From HGM04593 sp045646965 (lineage in GTDB: Bacteria > Bacteroidota > Bacteroidia > Bacteroidales > Bacteroidaceae): a stretch of 19,450 nt of DNA. The notes beneath the pieces are model-generated. The model was not told the DNA's origin. It was given only the letters and a program-made list of their open reading frames with translations, and did not search any database. Position numbers and translations under genes: made by a program. The stretch's first letter is position 1; every line of letters starts with the position of its first letter. Positions 1-8,020 of the stretch are shown here, piece by piece. The stretch is from contig JAZRLR010000010.1 in the NCBI GenBank assembly GCA_045646965.1, forward strand, positions 1-19,450. The letters run 5' to 3'.

Positions 1-160
1 AATTAAAAGTACATCAAATTATTTTGACGGTTCGTTTTTATTGTTCCTTACTTATACACAATTCTATAAAAGAATCGTACGTTGTACTGCTTGTCTGTAT
101 GGAATGTTTTCAAGGATCATCTTGCGTTTCAGGACCGCTGTGTTTGTTCGTTCCCGAAAG
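1..160 (-). other. probable leader of an rRNA operon running off the window
   Basis: This stretch has no credible gene. Read on the minus strand it follows a strong promoter (167-196) and carries GATCCTTGAAAAC at 118-106, close to the boxA antitermination element of bacterial rRNA leaders (B. subtilis type TTCTTTGAAAAC). A small hairpin (ATTCT/AGAAT) lies around 62-75. Contigs in draft assemblies commonly stop at rRNA operons because these are multicopy. No 16S sequence is inside the window, so the assignment is inference. Another highly expressed leader, for example of a ribosomal protein operon, is possible. Confidence 0.5.
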
Positions 161-166
161 CGAGTG

Positions 167-196
167 CAAAGGTAAGGCGATTTTTTGAACTACAAA
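167..196 (-). promoter_or_regulatory. Bacteroidales-type promoter reading leftward off the window
   Basis: On the minus strand, TACCTTTG (174-167) matches the -7 consensus TAnnTTTG, and TTTTG (197-193) sits 18 bases upstream as the -33 element. Transcription would start near 160 and run toward position 1, into the boxA-like leader. Confidence 0.65.
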
Positions 197-546
197 ACTT
201 TTTCGACTCTTTTTTTTGAAAAATTTTCATCTTTTTTCAATCATCGTTCATTTTCAACCATTTACAAAATACACTTTTTTTGGCTATTTTTGCCTTTTTA
301 CAAGGTTTGCGCAAAAACCTCGAAAATACCTTCGCAATTAGGCGTGCAAGGTAGAGCATTTTCTTCAAAAAAAATGCGAAAAACCGCAAAAATTATATTC
401 GGGACACCAATTTTAACATTTTTTCGGCTCATAAAAAACAGTTTTAAAGGAAAAATAAGAATCTGCATTAAGCCCATTCCTATTTTTTGCTTAATTTTGT
501 GCCGCTCCAACGCAAGAGCAAACCCCATATTATATATAAGGAAAAA
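197..546. other. AT-rich intergenic region between divergent promoters
   Basis: About 350 bases rich in T and A runs separate the leftward promoter from the DUF5686 gene. Short open frames occur on both strands but have low-complexity, Phe/Lys-rich products with no recognisable domain. A weak hairpin (GCATTTT/AAAATGC, 356-377) is present. Apart from the promoter at 492-499, nothing else was recognised. Confidence 0.5.
492..499 (+). promoter_or_regulatory. -7 element for the DUF5686 gene
   Basis: TAATTTTG matches TAnnTTTG and lies 47 bases before the ATG at 547. The -33 region is not a clear match, so this may be a weak or regulated promoter. The predicted transcript start is near 506. Confidence 0.45.
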
Positions 547-3126
547 ATGAAAAAAGGAATCATATACATTATATATATATTTATAACCCTTCTCTCCGCC
601 CTGCCCTGCGACGCCCAGAACGAAAAAAAGCGCATCCACGGCAAGGTGACAGACAGAGTTACCGCCGAAGCGATACCCTATGCCTCGGTGCGCATACGAA
701 ACTCGGCCAACGGAAGCAGTTGCGACAATAACGGCTTTTTCTCATTCTTTGCCCCCGCACTGCGCGACACACTTCTGGTCTCGAGTCTCGGATACAAAGA
801 CGTGCGCATCCCCCTCACTGCGGGCACACGCCTGCCCCTTAACATAAAAATGCAGGCCGAGAGCTACGAGCTCAACGAAATCACCATAAAACCCAAAAAA
901 GAGAAATACAGCAAGAAAAACAACCCCGCCGTAATCCTCGCACAAAAAGTGACCGAGCAGCGCAACGACAACTCCCCCGAGCGTAAGCCCTTTTACAGCC
1001 GCAACCGTCACGAAAAGTTAAACATCGCACTAAACAACTTCAATTCATCCAAGGAGAGCCACTTCGGCGAGCAGTTCTCTTTCCTCGACCAATACATCGA
1101 CACCTCACTTGTGTCGGGCAAGCCCATATTATATATATCGGCACGAGAGATGATAGGCACCGACTACCACAGCAGCGCCCCCGAGCGCAAACGTCAATAC
1201 ATAAAAGCACGCAAGCGCAACGGAATCGACGACCTCGTCGCGGCCGAATCCCTGGAAGCCATCTACGAAGAGACCTTCAAAGACGTAGACATATTCCAGG
1301 ACAACATATCAATCTTCAGCAGTAAATTTGTGAGCCCGCTGTCGAAGCTCGGACGAAATTTCTATCGATACTACATCCTCGACACCCTCGACATCGACGG
1401 CGAGCCCTGCTACGACCTAGCCTTTGCGCCGTTCAACGCCGAGTCGTTCGGTTTCACAGGCCACATATACATCACCACCGACTCCACATACTTTGTAAAG
1501 CTGGTGCAGATGAACGTACCCCACGACATAAATATGAACTTCGTTGAGTATATGAATATAAAGCAGCAGTTCGACCGCCTACCCGACGGCACACGCCTGC
1601 TCAAGAACGAGTCACTCATCGCAGAATTCAAGGTCATAGATGCCGTAAACGGCTTTTACGCCCACCGACAGGTAGAATATCGCGACTACACGTTCGAGAA
1701 AGACAGCCTCGCACAAGTGGTGCTCAATTTCCCCGGCGAGACAATGGAACACATTGAGGCCACCCGCCGCAACGAAGAATACTGGACAGAAAACCGCATC
1801 GCCGAGGTACTTGGCAAGGAGCAGTCGGTAGATGTTATGATGCGCGAGCTGCGCAGCAACCCCGTCTACTATTGGCTCGAGAAAGGCATCACCTTCCTCT
1901 TCACAGGTTGGGTACCGCTTCGCGAGCACGAGCCCCCCGTCTTCTACGGCCCCGTGAACACCACCTTCAGCCACAACGACCTCGAGGGGTGGCGTCTGCG
2001 CACAGGCGCTATGACATCGGCCTATCTGAACCCCCACCTCTTTGGGCAGTTCTACGCCGTCTACGGCACCAAAGACAAGAAATTCAAATATATGGGAGAG
2101 CTCGAATACTCATTCAAAAAGAAAAAGGAGCACCCCAACGAATTCCCCATACACTCACTGAAACTGCGCTACGAGAACGACATCTTTCAGTATGGACAAA
2201 AATACCTTCACACAAACAAGGATAACTTCTTCTTGAGCCTCAAGCGCAAAAGCGATAACAAAATAGGATATGTAAAAAAGGCAGAATTCACCTACACCCG
2301 CGAGTTCTACAACCACTTCTCCTATCACCTCACGCTGCGCAACCGCAAGGACATCGCCTCGCACCTTGTCCCCTTTGAACGCACCACAACCACAAGCGAA
2401 GGCACAAAAAGCACATTTGTCAAAGACATCACACTCTCCGAAGCCGAGTTAAAACTGCGTTGGGCACCGAAGGAAAAATTCACCCAATCGAAATGGAACC
2501 GCCGCCGCGTGAACCCCGAATACCCCGTCTTCACCCTCACGCACACCATCGCAGCCAAAGACTTCTTGGGCAGCGACTACAGCTACAACCACACCGAGTT
2601 CAGCTTCGAGAAACGCTTTTGGTTCTCGGCCTTCGGCTACACAAACTGCATACTCAAAGCCGGCAAGGTATGGGATAAAGTCCCCTTCCCCTTGCTCATT
2701 ATGCCCAACGCCAACCTCTCCTACACCATACAGAAGGAGTCGTACAACCTGATGAACGCAATGGAATTTTTCAACGATGAGTACGCCTCGTGGGACATCA
2801 CATACTTTATGAACGGCCTCATCTTCAACCGCCTGCCACTTATAAGAAAGCTAAACTGGCGCGAGGTTATATCGTGCCGCGGAATGTTCGGGCGCTTGAG
2901 TGAGAAAAACCGCCCCAACCCGCAGAACACTGGCGAGCTCTTCAAGTTCCCCTACGAAAACGACCAGTACCACTATTTGGGCAAAGAACCCTATGTAGAG
3001 ATAGGCGTGGGCGTGGAAAACATCTTCAAGGTACTGCGCATCGACTATGTGCGACGCATCACATACCGCGACCTCCCCGGCATAGACAAGGACGGCATAC
3101 GCATACAGTTCCACATACAATTCTAA
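547..3126 (+). CDS. DUF5686 / carboxypeptidase-regulatory-like domain outer-membrane protein
   Basis: The protein is 859 residues from the ATG at 547, chosen because it starts a Lys-plus-hydrophobic signal peptide (MKKGIIYIIYIFITLLSALP). An upstream in-frame ATG at 487 would add 20 residues before the signal and overlaps the promoter. After the signal, residues about 28-115 (HGKVTD, IPYASVRIR, GFFSF, LGYKDVRI) form a CarboxypepD_reg-like beta-sandwich, as in TonB-dependent transporter-like proteins. The remainder resembles DUF5686: alternating aromatic strands and a C-terminus ending in Phe (HIQF), typical of an outer-membrane beta barrel. The ligand is unknown. The gene is monocistronic and convergent with the peptidase gene on the other strand. 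The family call is confident; no function can be given. Confidence 0.85.
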   Translation: MKKGIIYIIYIFITLLSALPCDAQNEKKRIHGKVTDRVTAEAIPYASVRIRNSANGSSCDNNGFFSFFAPALRDTLLVSSLGYKDVRIPLTAGTRLPLNIKMQAESYELNEITIKPKKEKYSKKNNPAVILAQKVTEQRNDNSPERKPFYSRNRHEKLNIALNNFNSSKESHFGEQFSFLDQYIDTSLVSGKPILYISAREMIGTDYHSSAPERKRQYIKARKRNGIDDLVAAESLEAIYEETFKDVDIFQDNISIFSSKFVSPLSKLGRNFYRYYILDTLDIDGEPCYDLAFAPFNAESFGFTGHIYITTDSTYFVKLVQMNVPHDINMNFVEYMNIKQQFDRLPDGTRLLKNESLIAEFKVIDAVNGFYAHRQVEYRDYTFEKDSLAQVVLNFPGETMEHIEATRRNEEYWTENRIAEVLGKEQSVDVMMRELRSNPVYYWLEKGITFLFTGWVPLREHEPPVFYGPVNTTFSHNDLEGWRLRTGAMTSAYLNPHLFGQFYAVYGTKDKKFKYMGELEYSFKKKKEHPNEFPIHSLKLRYENDIFQYGQKYLHTNKDNFFLSLKRKSDNKIGYVKKAEFTYTREFYNHFSYHLTLRNRKDIASHLVPFERTTTTSEGTKSTFVKDITLSEAELKLRWAPKEKFTQSKWNRRRVNPEYPVFTLTHTIAAKDFLGSDYSYNHTEFSFEKRFWFSAFGYTNCILKAGKVWDKVPFPLLIMPNANLSYTIQKESYNLMNAMEFFNDEYASWDITYFMNGLIFNRLPLIRKLNWREVISCRGMFGRLSEKNRPNPQNTGELFKFPYENDQYHYLGKEPYVEIGVGVENIFKVLRIDYVRRITYRDLPGIDKDGIRIQFHIQF

Positions 3127-3149
3127 AAAAGCAGGGCTCACCACCCTGC
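3125..3149 (-). terminator. intrinsic terminator of the C11 peptidase unit, containing its stop codon
   Basis: On the minus strand GCAGGG (3149-3144) pairs with CCCTGC (3136-3131) around a 7-base loop and is followed by six T. The TGA stop of the peptidase gene (3140-3138) lies in the loop. The hairpin also lies 5 bases past the stop of the convergent DUF5686 gene, but has no T run in that direction. Confidence 0.75.
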
Positions 3150-4358
3150 CTCGTCCCATCCCACGGCTCTGTACCACTCAAGAGCCGCAAAGTCGGCATT
3201 TAACACACGGTAACGGCTGTCGCTCTTGGGCAGAAAAAGAGACATAGCCCCGCAGTCGTCACCCACCGAAACCCTTTCTTTAATAATATAGGAATAAAAC
3301 GACCTATTTGCAGCGGCATACACGACAGCCTTTTCAAAAGCCTCGCGCCAGGCCGCATATTCAAACTGCGGAACAAAGGCGCGCATCACCGCATTAAAAT
3401 CATAGAAATCGGGGAATTTATACCCCCCTTTTATATACCCGCCGGGCAAATATGCCGCAACACCGTCACAAGCATCGCCCGCCAAAGAGAGAAACCTACT
3501 CACAAGCCCAGCCGAGGCGTCGGCAAGCTGCTGCATTGCGTCGAGCCTCACCACCGAGAGCACCACTCCATCATTCACATCCCCCTCATAGGCCGCCACA
3601 TAAGCATCTACAATATCTCTGCAAGTAGCCGACACAGAAAGAAACAGCGGCACAATTTTATCATACGGAGCACCCGCGCCGGGAATCTCGGCAGGCGAGG
3701 CAATGAGCCACTCGGCGCAGCCACGCATCGCATAGGCCACCTCGGCACATTGCATAAAACAAGCGTCAAACATCACCGTGCGAGGCTTCACAGGCAAACC
3801 ACGCAGCACCGCCGCAAGCTCCTCCACATACACCCTCGCATTATTTGAAGCAGTTCCTGTAACCCTGTCCTCGCCAAAGGAGTACAACTGCGGCAAACGC
3901 CCATCGTCGTAGAGCCAGCCGCTGCCGTGCGACTCAAACACAATATCGAGCTGCTCCGTGGGGCAATTCTCAAAAATCCACTCAAAGACACCCCTCATCG
4001 ACGCAGCATCGCACGACGCCATCTCCCCCTCAAAGCTATGCACCGTCTCATAGTCGCCCTCGCCATCTTTATTAAAAAAACTCAATATACGCGGCGCGTG
4101 AGCGTCGTCTATAAAAACGAGCACCCTGCAATCGGCAGGCACCAAAGCCGCCGCCCTGTACACCTCTTTAAGGTCGTTCTGAAAATCGGACGACAAGTTA
4201 TTATCACCCACGATATAAAATACAAGCTGTCTTGCCGCCGTTTCGCCAAGCGCAATGGGCACAAAAGTATCACCATCGGGCATAAACAATTCGTCGCGGC
4301 ACGACGAAACGCACAGCGACAAACACAAAAGCAAAAATCCAAGCACACCACCCCTCAT
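3138..4358 (-). CDS. clostripain-family (C11) cysteine peptidase, lipoprotein
   Basis: A 406-residue predicted lipoprotein. The N-terminus has a hydrophobic signal ending in a lipobox-like CVSSC (Cys20), so the protein should be anchored in a membrane outside the cytoplasm. C11 hallmarks are visible in order: YIVGDNNLSSD (48-58), catalytic-His motif SHGSGW (His144), catalytic-Cys motif DACFMQCAE (Cys200), and PAEIPGAGAPYD (222-233). C11 enzymes cleave after basic residues and are often self-activated; whether this one is cannot be seen. The ATG shares one base with the stop of the upstream 129-residue gene (TAATG), which indicates translational coupling. The unit ends at the terminator at 3125-3149. 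Confidence 0.88.
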   Translation of the reverse strand: MRGGVLGFLLLCLSLCVSSCRDELFMPDGDTFVPIALGETAARQLVFYIVGDNNLSSDFQNDLKEVYRAAALVPADCRVLVFIDDAHAPRILSFFNKDGEGDYETVHSFEGEMASCDAASMRGVFEWIFENCPTEQLDIVFESHGSGWLYDDGRLPQLYSFGEDRVTGTASNNARVYVEELAAVLRGLPVKPRTVMFDACFMQCAEVAYAMRGCAEWLIASPAEIPGAGAPYDKIVPLFLSVSATCRDIVDAYVAAYEGDVNDGVVLSVVRLDAMQQLADASAGLVSRFLSLAGDACDGVAAYLPGGYIKGGYKFPDFYDFNAVMRAFVPQFEYAAWREAFEKAVVYAAANRSFYSYIIKERVSVGDDCGAMSLFLPKSDSRYRVLNADFAALEWYRAVGWDEAGW

Positions 4359-4747
4359 TAGCGCGGGCGTGTAAATGTGAATTTATCTCCAAGATAGCGC
4401 ACCATCTTCTTCTCGCCACGCAGCAGACGACTCTTCACTGTCTGCTCCACCTTCTCGAGCTTCGAGCGCTTTTTTGCAAAAAATATAACCGAAGTTCTAT
4501 TGGGAAGCCCCTCGTTCACGCTCATATAGTCCTTCAACTCATAAGCATAGTGCTGACGGTCGGGCAAAATACCATTCTCCAGTTTTACACCCTTCACGGG
4601 TATCACCTCGGTGAAATAGGCCACCGAGTCGGTGTAATTTATTGAAACACCAAAGATATACACAACATCCTTGTCGTTTTTTGCAGCAAAAGCCGTTGCC
4701 GCAAAGAAGGCCGCAAAAAGAGCCGATATAAATATTTTCTTCATCAT
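4358..4747 (-). CDS. small exported protein of unknown function
   Basis: A 129-residue protein with an N-terminal signal peptide (MMKKIFISALFAAFFAATAFA, probable cleavage after AFA near residue 21). A second ATG immediately follows the first. The mature part is basic (Lys/Arg-rich C-terminal half: KKRSKLEKVEQTVKSRLLRGEKK) with beta-like stretches (DVVYIFGVSINYTDSVAYFTEVIPV). No family was recognised with certainty; it resembles small Bacteroidales periplasmic proteins found beside envelope genes. The stop overlaps the start of the C11 peptidase gene, so the two are very likely co-expressed, and the small protein could be a partner, inhibitor or substrate. That role is inference. Confidence 0.75.
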   Translation of the reverse strand: MMKKIFISALFAAFFAATAFAAKNDKDVVYIFGVSINYTDSVAYFTEVIPVKGVKLENGILPDRQHYAYELKDYMSVNEGLPNRTSVIFFAKKRSKLEKVEQTVKSRLLRGEKKMVRYLGDKFTFTRPR

Positions 4748-4786
4748 CTGTTATTTAGCTAAAGAACGCCACGCCGACATTCCGTG

Positions 4787-4794
4787 CAAATTTA
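4787..4794 (-). promoter_or_regulatory. -7 element for the small protein / C11 peptidase unit
   Basis: TAAATTTG on the minus strand matches TAnnTTTG, 40 bases before the ATG at 4747. No convincing -33 element is seen. Confidence 0.45.
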
Positions 4795-4864
4795 AACAAA
4801 TATCAGCAGAGGAGAAAAAATATAAGCACTTTTAACAAAGAAAGCTACAAAAACAGCCCTGCGC

Positions 4865-4897
4865 AAAAAAAACGGGCCGCACTTATCGTGCAGCCCG
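4865..4897 (-). terminator. intrinsic terminator of the primary sigma factor gene
   Basis: On the minus strand CGGGC-T-GCAC, a 5-base loop and GTGC-G-GCCCG form a strong stem with one internal mismatch, followed by eight T. It lies about 20 bases beyond the stop codon at 4918. Confidence 0.85.
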
Positions 4898-4917
4898 AGG
4901 CTATAAATCTCAAATTC

Positions 4918-5778
4918 TTATCCAAGATAAGATTTCAACAATTTACTACGTTGATTCTGTTTCAAACGGCGAATAGCTTTCTCTTTAATCTGTCGCACAC
5001 GCTCACGTGTCAATCCAAAGCGGTCACCAATCTCTTCCAGTGTCATTTCCTGCATTCCAATTCCGAAGAACATCTGAATAATCTCCTTCTCTCTGTCGGT
5101 GAGGGTCGAAAGGGCGCGGTCAATCTCGCGCGACAAAGACTCGCTCACAAGCACGTTATCTGCCATAGGAGAATCATCGTTCACAAGAACATCGAGCAAG
5201 CTGTTGTCCTCTCCATCCACAAAGGGGGCGTCTACCGAAATGTGTCGGCCCGACACTTTGAGAGAGTCCACTACTTTATCAACCGGAAGGTCAAGCTGGT
5301 CGGCAAGTTCTTCAGCCGAGGGGCGACGCTCATTTTCTTGTTCAAATTTCGAGAAGGCCTTGGTTATCTTGTTTAACGAACCCACCTGGTTCAACGGCAA
5401 GCGCACGATTCTCGACTGCTCGGCAAGAGCCTGAAGAATTGATTGTCTAATCCACCAAACGGCGTAACTGATAAACTTAAAACCACGTGTCTCGTCAAAT
5501 TTCTCGGCAGCCTTAATTAATCCCAGATTTCCCTCGTTAATAAGGTCGGGCAAACTCAACCCCTGGTTCTGATACTGTTTTGCTACTGAAACTACGAAAC
5601 GCAAATTGGCTCGTGTAAGTTTTTCCAACGCTCTGCGATCGCCCTTGCGTATGCGCTGGGCGAGCTCCACCTCTTCCTCAACAGTGATAAGATCCTCACG
5701 GCCAATCTCCTGCAAGTACTTGTCGAGTGAAGCACTCTCGCGGTTTGTGATACTTTTTGTAATTTTTAATTGTCTCAT
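4918..5778 (-). CDS. rpoD: primary sigma-70 factor of RNA polymerase (RpoD/SigA type)
   Basis: A 286-residue housekeeping sigma factor in the short form usual in Bacteroidota, lacking the long region 1.1. The start MRQLKITKSITNRES (5778) is the conserved N-terminus; an in-frame ATG ten codons upstream lies between the promoter and this start and is less likely. Region 1.2 (DKYLQEIGREDLITVEEE) is followed by region 2 (LTRANLRFVVSVAKQYQNQGLSLPDLINEGNLGLIKAAEKFD, YAVWWIRQSI), region 3 (RRPSAEELADQLDL) and region 4 (LTDREKEIIQMFFG, TLEEIGDRFGLTRERVRQIKEKAIRRL) with its intact helix-turn-helix. In this phylum it reads TTTG/TAnnTTTG promoters, matching those found here. The gene is monocistronic, with its own promoter and terminator. 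Confidence 0.96.
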   Translation of the reverse strand: MRQLKITKSITNRESASLDKYLQEIGREDLITVEEEVELAQRIRKGDRRALEKLTRANLRFVVSVAKQYQNQGLSLPDLINEGNLGLIKAAEKFDETRGFKFISYAVWWIRQSILQALAEQSRIVRLPLNQVGSLNKITKAFSKFEQENERRPSAEELADQLDLPVDKVVDSLKVSGRHISVDAPFVDGEDNSLLDVLVNDDSPMADNVLVSESLSREIDRALSTLTDREKEIIQMFFGIGMQEMTLEEIGDRFGLTRERVRQIKEKAIRRLKQNQRSKLLKSYLG

Positions 5779-5805
5779 TATGCTTCTTGGTACAATTTCA
5801 ATTTG

Positions 5806-5837
5806 CAAATATATAACTTTTCAATCTTAATTACAAA
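5806..5837 (-). promoter_or_regulatory. promoter of rpoD
   Basis: On the minus strand TATATTTG (5813-5806) matches TAnnTTTG, with TTTG (5837-5834) exactly 20 bases upstream. It is one of the best consensus matches in the window. The predicted start is near 5799, giving a leader of about 20 bases. Confidence 0.7.
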
Positions 5838-6260
5838 TTTAGTGCTCAAAAAGTTGTTAAAATCGGTCGGCTGCCACGCAAGCGAAGCTCATTCTTCAAA
5901 ATTGAGGTGCGGCACCGCTGCACCGCACACCGGTTGAAGGGGAAAGTAGAAAGTACCGGGCCGGGTATCTCAATAATGTGCAAGGCAAACACAAAAGCAT
6001 AATAAAAAAGCCTCACACATAAAAAACAAACCACAACCTGACGTAACAACCGACCTTTACACTAAAAGGAAATTACACTTATTAGTTCCCTTTTATTTGA
6101 TTTTCTCCCGCTCTTAATTGTTAAATTTCGTTAAACAGCCACCACAACACATTGTAGAGGGGAAAATATTTTCATTTTTTCTGCGAGAAAGAGCGCGAGG
6201 AAACATAACTAACACAAAAAAGCCTTCTCTCGCTGCCCGCAAAACAACGGAAAAAGAGAA
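5838..6260. other. gene-free region between rpoD promoter and glutamine synthetase terminator
   Basis: No convincing coding frame is present; the open frames there are short, with atypical composition and no recognisable domains. A perfect 6-bp stem GTGCGG/CCGCAC with a 10-base loop lies at 5907-5928, inside a locally GC-rich patch. A second, imperfect inverted repeat (TAAAAGG-AA / TTCCCTTTTA) lies around 6063-6100. A small RNA is possible but not shown. Confidence 0.4.
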
Positions 6261-6300
6261 AAAAGAACCACGCAGACACTCAAAGAGCGCTGCGTGGTTC
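6251..6300 (-). terminator. intrinsic terminator of the glutamine synthetase gene
   Basis: On the minus strand GAACCACGCAG (6300-6290) pairs perfectly over 11 bases with CTGCGTGGTTC (6275-6265) around a 14-base loop, followed by a T-rich tract (TTTTTTCTCTTTTT). It begins 20 bases past the stop. Confidence 0.88.
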
Positions 6301-6319
6301 ATATCAAAGCGCGAGAGAA

Positions 6320-7828
6320 TTATCCGCAGTGGAAATAACGATTCACAAGTTTGAGCATCTCGTCGCGGTCGTTCTCAATTTGAGCACGCAGCGAAGCATC
6401 CTCATATGAGCGCAGTTTCTTTATAATACCGTCAATCATCGCGGGGCTGAATACATTGTACTCCTCAAACACTGCGCGCTGTCCCTCGAGACAAGCAGCC
6501 GACGCCTCACAACTGTCGGGCAACTGCGCAAGACTCTTCAGTCTCTCCTCATTCTCTTTTTGGTGAATGTTCACATTTACATAGGTGCGCTCGGCAACTT
6601 CAAGAGCATTTGCCATCTCAAAGCCGTGACGGCAAGCCACAGCAAGCCCTGCAATGAGCTGGTAGATATCGGCCGAGCCGTCGGGTGAACGCATCTCCAC
6701 AGTCTGCTTCTGCGTTGTGTCGAAGTCACTCACAGGCTCCAGCGGGTTTGCAATGCGACACATATCGCTCTTTGCAGCCCATCCGAGGGGCACGCGCACA
6801 AGCACCGAACGGTTTCTGTCGCCCCAGCACACATTTGTGGGAGCCTCTTGGTGAGGCACAAGACGGAAGTAAGAAGTGGGGTTAGTATTTCCAAACGCAG
6901 TGATAGAAGGAGCGAGCTCCATCATACCCGCGATAGCTTTGCGCGCTGTAGCCGACAGCACACCGCCGTCGAGCATCTGGTTTGCACCATCCTTCATAAT
7001 TCTCATATGCACGTGCAAGCCCGAGCCCGCCTTGCCCGCAGTAATCTTGGGAGCAAAGGTTATGTCGTAACCCATACGAAAGGCAAGGTTGCGTATAATC
7101 CACTTTGCAACCATCAGCTGGTCGGCAGCATCACACGCATCCACAGGCAGGAACTCAATCTCGTTCTGTTCATATATGAGGCCGTCGATGGTGAAATTAC
7201 CCACCTCCGAGTGACCATACTTAATTTGTCCGCCCGCCTGCGCGATATAAGCCATACACTGTGTGCGGAACTCGTTGAACTTGGCATAGGGAGCCGACTC
7301 GTGATAACCTTTCTGGTCGGTAGCAGGGAAAACACCCTCGTCGGGAGCAATCACATAATACTCAAGTTCGCCCATAGCCTGGAAAGTCATTCCCGTCACA
7401 TCGTTGAACGCCTTGCACGCCTTGCGCAAAGTATTTTCGGGAGAGCTCTCGAGTAACTCGCCATCTTTGTTAAAGTAAGAGCAAAGCATCGAGAGAGTGG
7501 GAATCTCGGCAAAGGGATCGAGAAAAGCTGTCGAGAAACGCGGCAACACATAGAGGTCGCTGCTTCCCGCCTCGATGAAGGGGAAAAGGCTCGAACCGTC
7601 CACACGCTCACCGCAGGTGAGTATCGCGTCGAGGTAAGCCTCGTTATTTATCACAAAATTCAAAGTTTTCAATCGGCCGTCGGCTGCGGGATACATAAAA
7701 TTAACCATACGCACGCCGTTCTCCTTAATAAAACGCACAATATCGGCCTTTGTAAATTCTTTACAAGGCTTACCCAGATAGGCAACCACCCTATTGGGAT
7801 TCAATTCCAATTCTTTATTCATAGACAT
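6320..7828 (-). CDS. glutamine synthetase, type-I-like family member
   Basis: A 502-residue cytoplasmic enzyme of the glutamine synthetase fold, expected to join glutamate and ammonia using ATP. Seen in order: N-terminal beta-grasp region (VNFMYPAADGRLK, RVDGSS), metal-binding ELEYY (Glu154/156), SEVG with EQNEIEFLP (208-228), the GSGLHVH motif (268-274), FRLVPHQEAPTNVCWGDRNRSVLVRVP (321-347) and a C-terminal EMRSPDGSADIY (378-389). Length and order fit the GS-I branch, not the roughly 700-residue GS-III common in Bacteroidales. The classical NLYDLPPEE adenylylation site is absent, and the usual YKRLVPGYEAP reads YFRLVPHQEAP, so this may be a divergent paralogue and its substrate should not be assumed. 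The start is MSMNKE, with a second Met two codons later. It is monocistronic, with an inverted repeat at its promoter. Confidence 0.88.
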   Translation of the reverse strand: MSMNKELELNPNRVVAYLGKPCKEFTKADIVRFIKENGVRMVNFMYPAADGRLKTLNFVINNEAYLDAILTCGERVDGSSLFPFIEAGSSDLYVLPRFSTAFLDPFAEIPTLSMLCSYFNKDGELLESSPENTLRKACKAFNDVTGMTFQAMGELEYYVIAPDEGVFPATDQKGYHESAPYAKFNEFRTQCMAYIAQAGGQIKYGHSEVGNFTIDGLIYEQNEIEFLPVDACDAADQLMVAKWIIRNLAFRMGYDITFAPKITAGKAGSGLHVHMRIMKDGANQMLDGGVLSATARKAIAGMMELAPSITAFGNTNPTSYFRLVPHQEAPTNVCWGDRNRSVLVRVPLGWAAKSDMCRIANPLEPVSDFDTTQKQTVEMRSPDGSADIYQLIAGLAVACRHGFEMANALEVAERTYVNVNIHQKENEERLKSLAQLPDSCEASAACLEGQRAVFEEYNVFSPAMIDGIIKKLRSYEDASLRAQIENDRDEMLKLVNRYFHCG

Positions 7829-7850
7829 ATATCTTTTTTACGTTAAATAT

Positions 7851-7868
7851 CGCGGCACAAGCGCCGCG
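7851..7868. promoter_or_regulatory. inverted repeat at the glutamine synthetase transcript start
   Basis: CGCGGC (7851-7856) and GCCGCG (7863-7868) are perfect inverted repeats around a 6-base spacer in an otherwise AT-rich promoter. They lie just downstream of the -7 element, at the predicted transcript start, so this could be an operator or a 5' mRNA hairpin. Confidence 0.5.
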
Positions 7869-7872
7869 GCTG

Positions 7873-7902
7873 CAAAAATATAAATTTTCTTGTAACGGCA
7901 AC
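7873..7902 (-). promoter_or_regulatory. promoter of the glutamine synthetase gene
   Basis: TATTTTTG on the minus strand (7880-7873) matches TAnnTTTG. A GTTG sequence (7902-7899) lies 18 bases upstream as a degenerate -33 element. The predicted start is near 7866, giving a leader of about 38 bases. Confidence 0.55.
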
Positions 7903-7974
7903 ATCTATGAGTAAATATTTTACACAAATAGCAAATACATCACATTTCGCTCAAAAAGAAGATAGAAAGAGGCA

Positions 7975-8004
7975 TTGCCCATTAACCAAAAAATACTAAC
8001 TTTG
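7975..8004 (+). promoter_or_regulatory. promoter of the patatin-like gene
   Basis: TTG (7975-7977) and TAACTTTG (7997-8004) are separated by 19 bases, a good match to the -33/-7 pattern. The ATG is at 8021, so the leader would be only about 10 bases. Confidence 0.6.
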
Positions 8005-8020
8005 CAGCAAATAATGAACA

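Noticed and set aside
298..639. A minus-strand open frame of 113 codons before the DUF5686 gene
   Set aside because: It overlaps the DUF5686 signal peptide and its promoter, has low-complexity composition and no start context.
5846..6049. A minus-strand open frame of 67 codons upstream of rpoD
   Set aside because: Composition is atypical, there is no domain, and it ends beside the rpoD promoter.
6848..7456. A plus-strand open frame of 202 codons inside glutamine synthetase
   Set aside because: It is a shadow of the glutamine synthetase gene, with no recognisable motifs or promoter.
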